Of a DNA stretch of 64,000 nt, positions 44,474 to 55,385 are shown piece by piece (the stretch's first letter is position 1; each line of letters begins with the position of its first letter). The position numbers were made by a program, and so were the translations under genes. The notes beneath the pieces were generated by a model that saw nothing but the letters and a program-made list of their open reading frames with translations, searched no databases and was not told the origin of the DNA. The DNA is taken from positions 114,891,806 to 114,955,805 of the forward strand of contig CM076849.1 of the NCBI GenBank assembly GCA_039519185.1, given 5' to 3'. The DNA comes from Astragalus membranaceus (taxonomy: Eukaryota > Streptophyta > Magnoliopsida > Fabales > Fabaceae).

Positions 44474-47400
44474 TTACTCGAACAAATAAGGATATTTCAC
44501 CCGCATGCTCTCCTCTACTTCCCATGTTGCTTCGCCAGGTGACGCACCGTCCCAAAGCACTTTGACAATAGGAATTGACTTTGTTCGGAGCGTTTTCTCG
44601 CCGCGTTCGATGATCCTGATTGGAGTAGGCTGATAAGATAAATCTGGTCTGATGTCAATTGCTTCATAGCTTAATGGTTGATTCGGATCATGAATATATT
44701 TCCGTAGCTGAGATACATGAAACACATCATGTAATCTGGACAATTCGGGAGGTAAAGCAATGCGATACGCTACTGGCCCAACTCGTTCGACATTCTGGAA
44801 AGGTCCGACATACCGAGGACTGAGCTTCTTCGCTCGCAAAGCAATACCGGTCCCGATGGTTGGAGAAAGTCTCAAAAAGACATGATCTCCTTCTTCGAAT
44901 TCTAACGGCCTTCTTCTCTTATCCGCATAACTCTTTTGTCGACTCTGCGCGGTTTTCATCCTTTCTCTTATCTGACGGATCTTCTCCGTAGTCTCCCGGA
45001 CCAAATCCGGTCCCAACAATCTCTGCTCGCCTACATCCCACCAACACAATGGTGTTCTGCACTTCCTTCCATACAATGCTTCATATGGATCCATTCCGAT
45101 ACTAGAATGGTAACTGTTGTTGTATGAAAATTCCACCAATGGAAGATGATCTTCCCATCTGCCTCCACTATCGAGTACACAAGCCCTCAACATATCCTCC
45201 AACGTCTGAATGGTTCTCTCAGTCTGCCCGTCTGTCTGTGGATGGTAAGCTGTGCTAACACACACCGTTGTTCCCAACGCCATATTCAATGCTCTCCAAA
45301 ATCGAGATGTGAACTTTGGGTCTCGATCACAGACGATATTCGTAGGGATTCCATGCAATTTCACAATACTCTTGAGATACTCATCTGCTAACCTGGCAAC
45401 CTTGTGATTCGAACGTACTGGAATAAAATGAGCGGACTTGGTCAGACGATCCACCACTACCCAAATAGAATCATTTCCGGCTTGGGACCGTGGCAATCCC
45501 ATGACAAAATCCATAGATATACTTTCCCATTTCCATTCAGGTACATTCAGCGGCTGTAACTGGCCACCTGGCTTCTGGTGCTCTATCTTAACCTTTTGAC
45601 AAGTCAAGCATCGAGACACAAACTCTGCAATATCAACTTTCATGCCTGGCCACCAGTACAATTGCTTCAGATCTCGATACATCTTGGTAGACCCAGGATG
45701 TATTGAGAACTGACTCTTATGAGCCTCTTCTAGAACTTGCCTCTTTACATTCTCATCATTCGGGACACAGATTCTACCATCAAAACAAATTACGCCATCA
45801 CCGTCTTCGGTGTAACTCGGCAATCTCTTCTGCGCTTGCAGCTCCACATCACCTTCTTGGGCTGATCGAATTAGATTTCTCAAGGGACTTGAAATTCGAA
45901 TGTGACTCAACACCAACCTGTTCCTTCTTGACTTCACTCTCAAATTAAGGTCTCTGAACGATTCCAGCAAGGACATCTCGTGCATCATCAACTCTGCAGC
46001 ATGAATAGATTTTCTGCTTAAAGCATCGGCCACAATATTAGCCTTACCAGGATGGTACTTCAATTCGAAATCGTAATCCTTCAAGAATTCTACCCATCTC
46101 CTCTGTCTGTTGTTCAGTTCCTTTTGGTCAAACAAATACTTAAGGCTCTTGTGGTCACTAAAGACTTCGAAACGAGACCCATACAGGTAATGTCTCCAAA
46201 TCTTTAGGGCAAACACAATCGCTGCCAACTCTAGATCATGAGTCGGGTAATTCCCTTCATGTGGCTTCAACTGCCTGGAGGCATAGGCAACTACTTGTTG
46301 ATTCTGCATCAGGACACATCCCAAACCCTTACCAGAGGCGTCGCAATAGATTTGGAATCCTACGGACGGATCTGGAAGAATCAGGATGGGTGCAGAAGTC
46401 AAACGACCCTTCAATTCCGTGAAACAATTTTCACATACTGAGTCCCAAACAAACGGCTGACCCTTGCGAGTTAACCGAGTGAGTGGAAGAACCAACTGGG
46501 AAAATCCTTGAATGAATCTTCGATAATACCCAGCTAACCCCAAGAAACTTCTTACCTCAGTAACTGTAGACGGCTGTTCCCAGTCTACCACAGCTTCGAT
46601 CTTACAGGGATCCACTGCAACACCATTCCTAGATATCACATGGCCCAGAAACTTAACTTCGGGCATCCAAAAATCACATTTGGACGGCTTAGCATACAAC
46701 TTCTTTTCCCGGAGTACGTTCAGAACAATTCGGAGATGTTGCACATGCTCCTCAATAGTTTTAGAGAACACCAAGATATCATCAATGAACACTACCACAA
46801 ACTGATCCAGATAGGGATTAAAAATCCGATTCATATAATCCATGAATACGGCTGGAGCATTGGTCAAACCGAAGGGCATCACTACGAATTCATAGTGTCC
46901 ATACCTCGTACGGAAAGCGGTCTTCGGGACGTCCAAAGCTCTAACCCTGATTTGGTGATAACCGGACCTCAAATCAATTTTTGAAAATACAGAAGCTCCC
47001 CTCAACTGATCTAGCAAATCATCAATTCTCGGTAGAGGGTACTTGTTCTTGACAGTCACCTTATTTAACTGACGGTAATCGATACACAATCTCATACTTC
47101 CGTCCTTCTTCTTGACAAGCAACACTGGAGCACCCCATGGTGAGGCACTCGGCCGGATGAACCGCTTGGAAATTAGCTCTTCCAGTTGAACTTTCAATTC
47201 CCTCAACTCTAATGGCGACATTCTATACGGGGCTATAGAAATAGGTCCAGTGCCCGGAACCAACTCTATAGAAAATTCCATCTCACGATCCGGAGGAAAT
47301 GAAGGAACTTCATCGGGAAACACATCAAGAAATTCATTAACAACTTGTACAGAAGATAAATCCTGACCTGTCTCAGTGGATGCAGACAGCATCATGACAT

Positions 47401-48901
47401 AAGCTTCCGCGCCTTGGAACAGATTGTTACTGGCCGAAGTGAGAGAAATAACAGCTTCAGAATTGGGCGGCTGTAGCTCAACTGACTCGGAGGCGAAACC
47501 GATAGTTCGATGGAAACAATCTATAGTCACATGGTTGGCCGTCATCCAACTCACTCCTAGGACGACGTCCATGCCCTTCATCGGTAAACAAATGAAGTCT
47601 ACCACAAAGTTCCTGTCTCCAATGGATAGAAGACAGTTTTCACATATCGCTTGGGTCTGAATACCACCCTCAGCAGCAGTCTTAATGGAAATTGGTTGAG
47701 GCAAAGGAGTTAAAGCCAATCCCAACCGATCGACACAAACTTGAGATATAAAACAATGGGTCGCACCTGAATCATACAAAATACTAACAGAGTTATTAAA
47801 AAGAGATCCCATACCCTTTAGTAGATTATCTGACGGCGTGACCTTCTGGGCGTCCAAGGTGTAAACTCTCCCATGAGTTGTAGTAGTATCTTCTTCTTGA
47901 CCTCTCTTCTTTGGGCAATTAGCAGCATAATGACCCTCCTTCTTGCAGTAGTAGCACTGAGTCGATCCCACTTGACACTTACCCTGATGGTACCTTCCAC
48001 AGTTGGAGCATGCACTGAACTTTGGCGAATTTGACGACTGAATCTGTTTCCCTTTGTTGGAGTTGTACCTAGGACCCATTTGATTGTTGGATGATCCAAC
48101 ATTCTTCTTACTCTGATTGAATACTTTTCTACTGGCATACAACCTCTTCAAATCACTTTCGGCTATATGGGCTTGCTGAACCATGGCCGCATAATTGGTA
48201 TATGCAAAGGAACTTAGACTCTGAGCAATGTCTTCCCTTAACCCATACTTGTACCTATCGGTCTTCCACTTGTCATTAGGGGCATAACCAGCTAAACCGA
48301 AGAATTGATACAACTCTTCAAACTTGGCGGAGTACTGACCAACCGTTAGACTTCCTTGAGTGAGAGTTAAAAACTCATTCTCCTTTTCGAACCTCATTGC
48401 CGTTGGAAAGAACTGCTCCAAAAACACTTGTCTGAAATGCTCCCAAGTCTGGGGAGTACCCATAGTCACCATCATAGCCTTAACATTAGTCCACCAGTTG
48501 TGAGCCTCCCCTTTCAGCATATGGGATGCCAACCTTAACTTGTCCTCATCCGTAACTTGCATAGTCAGAAAAATCTTCTCTATATCATCCAGCCAATGCT
48601 GGGCTTCCATGACAACCGGCCCTCCTTTAAACTCAGATGGCTTCATCTTCAAGAATTCTGAATAAACTTGCCTGGGGTTAACTTGCGGCTCTGGGGCCTG
48701 CTGAGGTTGAATTTGAGCATTCTGCTGCAATGCTACCATATCTTCCAGCATCTTTTGTTGTCTTTCCATCATGCCTTGCATCCAAGCAGCATGTGGATCA
48801 ATCGGTGGGTTATTCCTTGATCCCCCTGCCATGATTCTGCAAATGATACACCAAGTATTAAGTTGATCAGTCTCAATGTCTCTTAGTATCATAAGAAGCA
48901 A
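44474..48901 (-). CDS. gag-pol: D gag-pol polyprotein, Tekay-type with chromodomain, intact
   Basis: A single open frame of 1475 codons. The likely start is Met24 (codon at 48830-48832, MAGGSRNNPP), just after a TTTGCAG acceptor-like site and matching the F start. Numbering from the first Met of the frame: capsid-like region ~80-260; knuckle-like C298-SNCGRYHQGKC and CCHC CYYCKKEGHYAANC 316-329; protease YDSGA 376-380; RT ~565-745 with FIDD 705-708; RNase H ~848-960 with YCDAS (852-856); integrase zinc finger with CLTC 1098-1101 and DDE at D1131, D1192 (or D1194), E1228; chromodomain-like ~1425-1473 with VKVLWDG and WEVEESM. It differs from A in having one CCHC knuckle instead of three. It reads against the C pol that hosts it. 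Probably coding-competent. Confidence 0.95.
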   Translation of the reverse strand: MLLMILRDIETDQLNTWCIICRIMAGGSRNNPPIDPHAAWMQGMMERQQKMLEDMVALQQNAQIQPQQAPEPQVNPRQVYSEFLKMKPSEFKGGPVVMEAQHWLDDIEKIFLTMQVTDEDKLRLASHMLKGEAHNWWTNVKAMMVTMGTPQTWEHFRQVFLEQFFPTAMRFEKENEFLTLTQGSLTVGQYSAKFEELYQFFGLAGYAPNDKWKTDRYKYGLREDIAQSLSSFAYTNYAAMVQQAHIAESDLKRLYASRKVFNQSKKNVGSSNNQMGPRYNSNKGKQIQSSNSPKFSACSNCGRYHQGKCQVGSTQCYYCKKEGHYAANCPKKRGQEEDTTTTHGRVYTLDAQKVTPSDNLLKGMGSLFNNSVSILYDSGATHCFISQVCVDRLGLALTPLPQPISIKTAAEGGIQTQAICENCLLSIGDRNFVVDFICLPMKGMDVVLGVSWMTANHVTIDCFHRTIGFASESVELQPPNSEAVISLTSASNNLFQGAEAYVMMLSASTETGQDLSSVQVVNEFLDVFPDEVPSFPPDREMEFSIELVPGTGPISIAPYRMSPLELRELKVQLEELISKRFIRPSASPWGAPVLLVKKKDGSMRLCIDYRQLNKVTVKNKYPLPRIDDLLDQLRGASVFSKIDLRSGYHQIRVRALDVPKTAFRTRYGHYEFVVMPFGLTNAPAVFMDYMNRIFNPYLDQFVVVFIDDILVFSKTIEEHVQHLRIVLNVLREKKLYAKPSKCDFWMPEVKFLGHVISRNGVAVDPCKIEAVVDWEQPSTVTEVRSFLGLAGYYRRFIQGFSQLVLPLTRLTRKGQPFVWDSVCENCFTELKGRLTSAPILILPDPSVGFQIYCDASGKGLGCVLMQNQQVVAYASRQLKPHEGNYPTHDLELAAIVFALKIWRHYLYGSRFEVFSDHKSLKYLFDQKELNNRQRRWVEFLKDYDFELKYHPGKANIVADALSRKSIHAAELMMHEMSLLESFRDLNLRVKSRRNRLVLSHIRISSPLRNLIRSAQEGDVELQAQKRLPSYTEDGDGVICFDGRICVPNDENVKRQVLEEAHKSQFSIHPGSTKMYRDLKQLYWWPGMKVDIAEFVSRCLTCQKVKIEHQKPGGQLQPLNVPEWKWESISMDFVMGLPRSQAGNDSIWVVVDRLTKSAHFIPVRSNHKVARLADEYLKSIVKLHGIPTNIVCDRDPKFTSRFWRALNMALGTTVCVSTAYHPQTDGQTERTIQTLEDMLRACVLDSGGRWEDHLPLVEFSYNNSYHSSIGMDPYEALYGRKCRTPLCWWDVGEQRLLGPDLVRETTEKIRQIRERMKTAQSRQKSYADKRRRPLEFEEGDHVFLRLSPTIGTGIALRAKKLSPRYVGPFQNVERVGPVAYRIALPPELSRLHDVFHVSQLRKYIHDPNQPLSYEAIDIRPDLSYQPTPIRIIERGEKTLRTKSIPIVKVLWDGASPGEATWEVEESMRVKYPYLFE

Positions 48902-50535
48902 GATAGCAGAATTACTCGAGGAACAAAACCACCCTAACTAATCTAAGCCCGACTAGGTCGAACTGCTCTGATACCATTATGTAACACCCCGATAAATTCT
49001 ATCATGTAGAATTACCGAAATGCACTAGATGGCATACATCAGAGTAACTTCCTGTTTATGAAATATTGAACACATCTAAAACTGAAGATAATATATATCA
49101 AATGGTTCTCTGAACCTCATAAATTTCCTGAAAATGCTTAAGTTCCAAAAACTTAAGACTTATACATGATCCTGGTGTTCAATTCTCAACAACATAAAGT
49201 AGCGGAAACGATTTATAACTTATACATGATAGTTATACAACCGATAACAAAAGTACTACAAAAGGGCAAGGGCCCAAAACAAGAAACATAGACTTCCGGA
49301 CTCCTCGAGTCCCACCAGCTAACCGTGCTTCATCGCCTTTGCCTTCCCCTGTTTCTCTGTATAAAAACCACAAATATGAAGGGTGAGATAAACATTATCT
49401 CAGTGAGTCCTATCGAGACCCCTGACCAACTCTAACGGTTTATTATACTTGAATCTGAACTCGTGGCCCTAATAAGCGACCACGTGAATACATGATGTTT
49501 ACTCGTAACTTGTAGTCCTAATAAGCGACCACTTGTTACATTTCTGATCATATTTTAACATAAACTTAGCATAACCCGAGATATAATGCTAGACAATCTT
49601 GATTGCCCAATATCTACGGAAACCCCAATCCGAAATTCTATCCGAATAATACTAGGGTCCTAGCTTTGGATTCATGACTCCCCTCCACTAGGTATGCTAA
49701 TAACTGGAGGATCGTCATCCTCGATATACACAAGGTATACCATCTACCTTTCCCCGAGGGAAAGTAACTTGATTTGTGTTTACATGAATTGAGAGCTTTT
49801 ATGTCTTTATAGACTTACAATCAATTAGCTTACATGACATGACGATCTTGAAGTTCATTGTAGTAACATGATTGGACTCAAGGTCCGTTAATATTTCTTG
49901 ACTTGCATTCTCACACGTTCTGTAAGTACGGTTTTCCGTTACGTTCATAACACACAAGTTTTCTATAAAACATGTTCGATACCATGATATCAATATCTCT
50001 ACATTGTTGGGGAACCATGAGGAACGGATTAGAAGAGGATTAGAATCATTTGGAATGGATAAAAAGGTACTTTGAATTTGGGAATCAGAAGGTTTCACAC
50101 GACCCGTGCGGCTATGCGCACGATCCGGGCGTTATCGTTCAAAATTGTAGGAAGTTCCAGAAACATACGCACGACCCGTGCGACTAGGCGCACGATCCGT
50201 GCGAGTTTTAAAAATCCAATCCTTGTAGCCTCAGATAGGGGCGCACGACCCGTGCTCAGAGGCACACGATCCGTGCGTCTCTATCAGTTTCTAGAAAACA
50301 GGTTTTTCATGAGTTTTTCCCATTCCGTTCCGATTCCAATATCCCTTCCGATCGATACCCAAACATAAACACACATTATAGCGGTATAATACAGCAGGCA
50401 TATTCAATCCAATCCAGCACATTTCAACAATTTAGCACATCACTTATCGTTTAAAATCACTGTTTTATAAAACGGTTTTCGAAAAGATGGATACTCAGAA
50501 AAACACACATTCCCTAAGCGAGTTATAGAACTCAC
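48837..50535 (-). other. Predicted leader intron of element D
   Basis: The donor CACTTCGG|GTGAGTTC lies in LTR-c and the acceptor TATCATTTGCAG|AATC ends four bases before the ATG of Met24. The 1699-nt span contains the LTR end and primer site. Element F has the equivalent sites. Confidence 0.45.
48965..48976 (-). other. D primer binding site (Met-tRNA)
   Basis: The minus strand reads TGGTATCAGAGC, 3 bases from LTR-c. Confidence 0.93.
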
Positions 50536-51270
50536 CCGAAGTGATGAAAATCACTCAAATTCTGAAACACTTGGAGTTCAACGACACCGAATTTACACAA
50601 ACTCGCTCCGTAATTGTCCTTCTCGTTCTCACAAACTCCACGCCCTCTCCAATTCGAATCCCAGCAATATGAGCTACTGACCCTCTTCCCTCATTACTTC
50701 AAACAGCAAGGTGATGTCTCCCAAGGTTCTATTCTAGCTCTAAGATGACATGCAAGCCACTAGAAGCACTACAACTCCATTTTTGCTCTATGGAGCTTTG
50801 TGGGTCGAAAATGGTGAATGAGTGAGGAGGAGGATGATGATTATGAAAGTTATATCAGTTGGAAGAGGAGGGTGTAGGGATCAAGATGGTGAAATCATCT
50901 CAAACATGCATCCAGAATTTCTCTTCCCCTCTTCTCTTCTCTCCCTCTCGACAGCTCTTTCTCTCCACCTCTCAATATCTTTCTTTTTCTGAAAAACTGG
51001 AAAATGAGATGGTTTTGTGTGTGTGGGGTGTGGGTTCAGCTGGCCATCACTTAAAGAGGGTACAAGGACCAAAGTACCCTTCAGCCACTCATTCCTCCAA
51101 CCTTACCAAGACATGGCTTAATCTAAGGATTTTAGTCAAACTCTATTAACTTAACACAATTAATTTAGCTAAGCATTACTATAGAATTTATTTATTTCTA
51201 CCTCACATAATAGGATAACCTCTTGTGTTAAATTTAAATAAACCTAATTAGCTAATTAGCGGATGTTACA
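48980..51270 (-). repeat. D LTR-c (5' LTR of the minus-strand element)
   Basis: Length 2291 bp. It would drive transcription of the D gag-pol. On the minus strand it contains a GA-rich leader (around 50930-50980) and the donor at 50536/50535. A GCACGACCC array is at 50096-50279. Its outer end is followed by the GTGGT duplication. Confidence 0.93.
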
Positions 51271-53410
51271 GTGGTATTGCAGTGGATCCGTCGAAAGTAG
51301 AAGCAGTGTTGAATTGGGAAGCTCCGAAGTCGGCTACTAAAATTAGAAGCTTTTTGGGATTGGCCGGCTATTATAGAAGATTCATTGAAGGTTTTTCTAA
51401 GTTAGCACTTCCGTTAACTCAGTTAACCTGCAAAGTAAAGGCTTTTGTTTGGGATGCCCGTTGTGAAGAAAGTTTCTTGGAATTAAAGAAGAGGTTGACG
51501 ACGTCTCCTGTTTTGACGTTGCCTATACCGGAAGAGTCGTTTGTGGTATATTGTGATGCTTCGAAGATGGGTCTAGGTGGTGTGCTTATGCAAGATGGGA
51601 AGGTTATTTCTTATGCGCCGAGGCAGTTAAGAGTTCATCAGAAGAATTATCCCACTCATGACTTGGAGTTAGCTGCAGTGGTCTTAGTGCTGAAGATTTG
51701 GAGGCACTATCTCTATGGTTCTAGATTTGAGGTATTTAGTGACCATAAGAGCTTGAAATATTTGTTTGATCAGAAGGATTTGAATATGAGGCAGCGGCGA
51801 TGGTTGGAGTTGTTGAAGGATTATGATTTCGGTTTGAACTATCACCTAGGCAAAGCTAATGTCGTGGCTGATGCTTTAAGCCGGAAGACTTTGCATATGT
51901 CGGCAATGATGGTTACGGAGTTAGAATTGATTGAAGATTTCAGAGACATGAGTCTGGTTTGTGAAGTGACACCTTAGAGTGTTAAGTTGGGGATGCTGAA
52001 GATTGATAATGAGTTTTTGATCAGTATTAGAGGGGCCCAGAAATCAGATGTTAAGCTGGTAGACTTGATGGTTGGGATTGATCAATCTGAGAGTGAGGAT
52101 TTCAGGTTAGATTCCCAAGGTTTGTTGAGGTTCTGTGGTAGGATTTGCATTCCTGATGATGTAGACATGAAGAGAGCCATTCTTGAAGAAAGTCACAGAA
52201 GTAAGTTAAGTATTCATCCGGGAGCCACGAAGATGTATCAAGATCTGAAGAAGTTGTTTTGGTGGCCTGGTATGAAGCGGGATGTGGCGCAGTTCGTTTA
52301 TGCATGTTTGACTTGCCAGAAGTCAAAAGTGGAGCATCAGAAGCCTGGTGGGCTGATGCAACCGTTAGAAATTCCAGAGTGGAAATGGGATAGCATTTCG
52401 ATGGACTTTGTGGCGGGATTGCCTAATACCGCGAGAGGGTATGATGCAATTTGGGTGATTGTTGACAGGTTAACAAAATCGTCTCATTTTGTTCCTATTA
52501 ACATCACGTATCCGGTGTCGAGGTTAGCGGAGATTTATATCCGGGAGATTGTGAAGCTTCATGGAGTTCCTATGAGTATTGTTTCGGATAGAGATCTGAG
52601 GTTCACTTCAGATTTCTGGAAGAGTTCGGCATATCATCCTCAGACAGATGGTCAGTCAGAGAGGACAATTCAGTCATTACAAGATTTGTTGAGGGCTTGT
52701 GTTTTGGAACAATGAGGTTTGTGGGATTCTTACCTTCCACTGATAGAGTTCACGTATAACAATAGTTACTATTCTAGTATTGGGATGGCACCTTTTGAGG
52801 CATTGTATGGTCGGAAGTGTAGAACCCCGTTGTGTTGGTATGAGTCTAGAGAGAGTGTGGTGCTTGGACCGGAGATAGTTTGGGAGACAACAGAAAAGGT
52901 GAAGTTGATCCGTGAGAAGATGAAGGCTTCGCAGAGTCGACAGAAGAGTTATCACGACAAGCGGAGGAAAGATTTAGAGTTCCAAGCGGGTGAGCATGTA
53001 TTTTTGAGGGTCACTCCACTGACCGGTGTTGGACGTGCTTTGAAGTCGAAGAAGCTCACTCCTCGCTTCATTGGTCCTTATCAGATTTCGGAGAGAGTCG
53101 GAAATGTTGCATATAGGGTGGCTTTGCCGCCTAATCTTTCAAATTTTCATGACGTGTTTCATGTTTCGCAACTTCGGAAGTACATTTTGGATCCGTCTCA
53201 TGTGATCCACATGGATGATGTAGAGGTACGGGATAATCTCACGGTAGAGACGATGCGTGTACGGATCGAAGATCATGAGGTGAAAATTTTAAGAGGCAAG
53301 GAGATTGCATTGGTGAAAGTAGTCTGGCTAGGTGCTACCGGTGAGAGCATGACGTGGGAGCTGGAGAGCAAGATGCGGGAATCCTATCCCGAGCTGTTTG
53401 AATCAGGTAA

Positions 53411-53426
53411 ATTTCGAGGACGAAAT
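53411..53426 (+). other. GAGGAC hairpin before polypurine tract, element C
   Basis: ATTTC-GAGGAC-GAAAT lies 5 bases before AAGTGGGGGAGGGT (53432-53445). It is kept although the coding frame here has shifted. Confidence 0.7.
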
Positions 53427-53431
53427 ATTCT

Positions 53432-53445
53432 AAGTGGGGGAGGGT
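53432..53445 (+). other. C polypurine tract
   Basis: AAGTGGGGGAGGGT directly precedes the C 3' LTR. Confidence 0.88.
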
Positions 53446-53847
53446 TGTAACACCCAAATAATTTAATTATTTATTTAATTAAATTATTTAGGTATTTTAT
53501 TAAATATGGTCGTATTAAAATTTATTAGCGTAATGTTTTAATTAAATTAGGGAGTGGCGTGTCTTAAGTGCATTAAGATGGAAAGCCCGTGATCCAAGAG
53601 CCCATGTCATAGGCGCATATATGGAGGCATTAGGCTAGCGTTTTGATCACTTGCTAATTTTTGAAAGAAAAAAAAATAGAGAGTTGCGAAGTGAGAAGAG
53701 GATAGTGAGACGGCGCACTAGGAGAGAAGAGGAAGGGCGCCATTGTTGCTGTGGTTACTCGGTGTTTGCGTGGAAGGAAGTTTCGTGTTCATCAAATCTA
53801 AGGTAAGGGTGAGGTTCTTTCAATATAATAGGGGGTATGATGGGGCT
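53446..53847 (+). repeat. C 3' LTR, left part
   Basis: It matches 14567-14967 with scattered differences, including the donor-like CTAAG|GTAAGGG at 53802/53803. It is interrupted at 53847 by E; the last five bases GGGCT are the expected E target duplication. Confidence 0.9.
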
Positions 53848-54083
53848 TGATAAGTCTATTTTTACAGTCTTTTTAATAGATATTTTATTAAGTCTTTTTA
53901 GTATTTTAATTATATTTTTGAGCTATTTTACTGCAAATGTTTACTTTTTATTTTCAGGTTTTATTTTGAAGCAAAAGCGAAAATATGAGCTAAAATGAAG
54001 AAACTTAGAAAATATTTGAGGAGGAACAACTTTTAAAACAGCAGCAACAAAAACTGGCGCAAGACAGGCACACAGGGCGCCAA

Positions 54084-54430
54084 GCAGCACACGCACGACC
54101 CTGAGTGTACCACGCACGACCCTAGTGCAAAACTGGCGCACGACCCTGGCACATAGGCGCACGACCCTGGGGAAAAACTGGCACAGAGCTGGCGCACGAC
54201 CCTGGGTGTACCACGCACGACCCGTGCGTGTCTCCAACTGAAGATTGCCCATTTTTACAGAGCTGGGCGCACGACCCATGCTTGCCAGCAACGCAGCACA
54301 GCTGTTGCCAGCACAAGGCGCACGACCCTGGCACCATAGGCGCACGACCCTAGTGCAAAACTGGCACAGAGCAGCCAAAACTGACTGACCAGGGCGCACG
54401 ACCCTGGCACATGGGCGCACGACCCTGGCA
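54084..54430 (+). repeat. GCACGACCC array in E 5' LTR
   Basis: Eleven copies of GCACGACCC, usually as GGCGCACGACCCTGG or CACGCACGACCCTGAG, are spaced irregularly, with GGGCGCC also nearby (54067). The minus-strand ORFs over it rich in Arg, Val, Cys and Ser are repeat artefacts. Confidence 0.9.
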
Positions 54431-54550
54431 CCAGACAAGTCAATTTTGGCTGCACCCACTTGCTGATGGCTTTCCCTTGCCACTTGATTTGCCACTTTTT
54501 TTATGACCATTTTGCCCCTCCTCTCAAGTGCCTTAGACGTAATATTTTCC

Positions 54551-54558
54551 TATAAATA
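54551..54558 (+). promoter_or_regulatory. TATA box of E LTR
   Basis: TATAAATA in the context CCTATAAATAGAGG, a strong plant-type TATA box about 700 bp into the LTR. Transcription would start just downstream, near 54585. Confidence 0.75.
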
Positions 54559-54639
54559 GAGGCTTGATCCTCACTTGTAACTAAGCTTAAATTTTGTGAG
54601 AAAAATCCATGACAAGGTTTCCTCTAAGATTCATGACTT

Positions 54640-55010
54640 CACTTTAATTTCTCGCTTTTTACTTTTTCGCTTTTTACTTTCTCGCTTTTTACTTTCTCGC
54701 CCTTTTATTTTCCAAGTCATTTACTTTCCTTGCTATTTACTTTCTTGCCCTTTTATTTTCCAAGTCATTTACTTTCCTTGCTATTTAAATTCTCGCTCTT
54801 TACTTTCTCGCTCTTTACTTTTCGCTCTTTACTTTTTCGCTCTTTTATTTTCCCTGCTATTTACTTTCTGGCCCTTTTATTTTCCAAGTCATTTACTTTC
54901 ATTGCTATTTAATTTCTCGCTCTTTACTTTTCGCTCTTTACTTTTTCGCTCTTTTATTTTCCTTGTTATTTACTTTTTTGCCCTTTAAATTTCCAAGTCA
55001 AGTAAACAAC
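54640..55010 (+). repeat. Pyrimidine-rich tandem repeat in E 5' LTR
   Basis: An irregular repeat of units like CTTTTTACTTTCTCGC, CTTTTATTTTCCAAGTCATT and ACTTTCCTTGCTATTT. The long Phe/Leu-rich ORF across it is an artefact. Confidence 0.85.
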
Positions 55011-55367
55011 TGGCAAGTCAAGTAAATTACTGGCAAGTCAAGTAAATTACTGGCAATTTACTTTTCAAGCAATTTACTTTCTTGTCATTTACAATTCCGC
55101 TATTTATAATTTTGCACTTTACCGCTTTCTTTTATTTCTCGCTATTTAACTTTATGTTTTCTTCTTTTATTTTCTTTTCTCCTCTTTTGTCTACAATGAT
55201 CATGAGTGAGTAGACTTTGCCAAAACATTCCTTCTTTCTAAAAACACTTTCTTTTCAGTTAATCAACTTTGAAAAATTAGATTGGTATTCACCTAGGCTC
55301 TCCCTGTGGATCGATAACTCTTTTATTACGCGATACGACTCGTGCACTTGCGAGGCTATCAAGTTTT

Positions 55368-55385
55368 TGGCGCCGTTGCCGGGGA
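55368..55385 (+). other. E primer binding site (Asp-tRNA)
   Basis: TGGCGCCGTTGCCGGGGA is an 18-base match to the complement of the plant Asp-tRNA 3' end including CCA. It lies 6 bases after the LTR end. This site is typical of Athila-type elements. Confidence 0.9.

Larger units (their letters stand above)
37738..51270 (-). mobile_element. Element D region: minus-strand Tekay-type retrotransposon with intact gag-pol, rearranged left end
   Basis: The outer ends TGTAACACC (37738) and GATGTTACA (51270) are flanked by a perfect GTGGT duplication (37733-37737 and 51271-51275) in the C pol. Minus-strand order: LTR-c (48980-51270), primer site, gag-pol, polypurine tract, LTR-b (42033-44425). Left of LTR-b come foreign plus-strand LTR pieces I and J, a 500-N gap, and LTR-a (37738-39116). 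LTR-a is nearly identical to LTR-c, while the left half of LTR-b is clearly more diverged. The span is therefore 13.5 kb rather than the ~9 kb expected. Confidence 0.85.
51276..53450 (+). pseudogene. gag-pol: C gag-pol, 3' part (RNase H to chromodomain), broken
   Basis: It resumes with IAVDPSKVEAV exactly where the C RT stopped at 37737. RNase H is intact in sequence (YCDASKMGLGGVL, SDHKSLKYLF). In-frame stops lie at 51975-51977 and 52713-52715; the second fits a CGA to TGA transition. Integrase keeps the HHCC finger and DFVAG but has SDRDL for SDRDP and a 36-bp in-frame deletion near 52625 between short GAGTT repeats, losing about 12 residues before the HPQTDG segment. A one-base insertion near 53410 changes the C-terminal tail. 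The chromodomain-like VKVVWLGATGESMTWELE is retained. Non-functional. Confidence 0.92.
53848..55361 (+). repeat. E 5' LTR
   Basis: Length 1514 bp. The left part includes a GCACGACCC array (54084-54430) followed by a TATA box (54551-54558). The right part is a pyrimidine-rich repeat (54640-55010) and a short unique end. The first 142 bases are identical by eye to the visible start of the 3' LTR. Confidence 0.92.

Noticed and set aside
54596..54988. A 130-codon Phe/Leu/Ser-rich plus-strand ORF in the E LTR resembling membrane segments
   Set aside because: It is a direct translation of the pyrimidine tandem repeat; hydrophobicity follows from T-rich codons.
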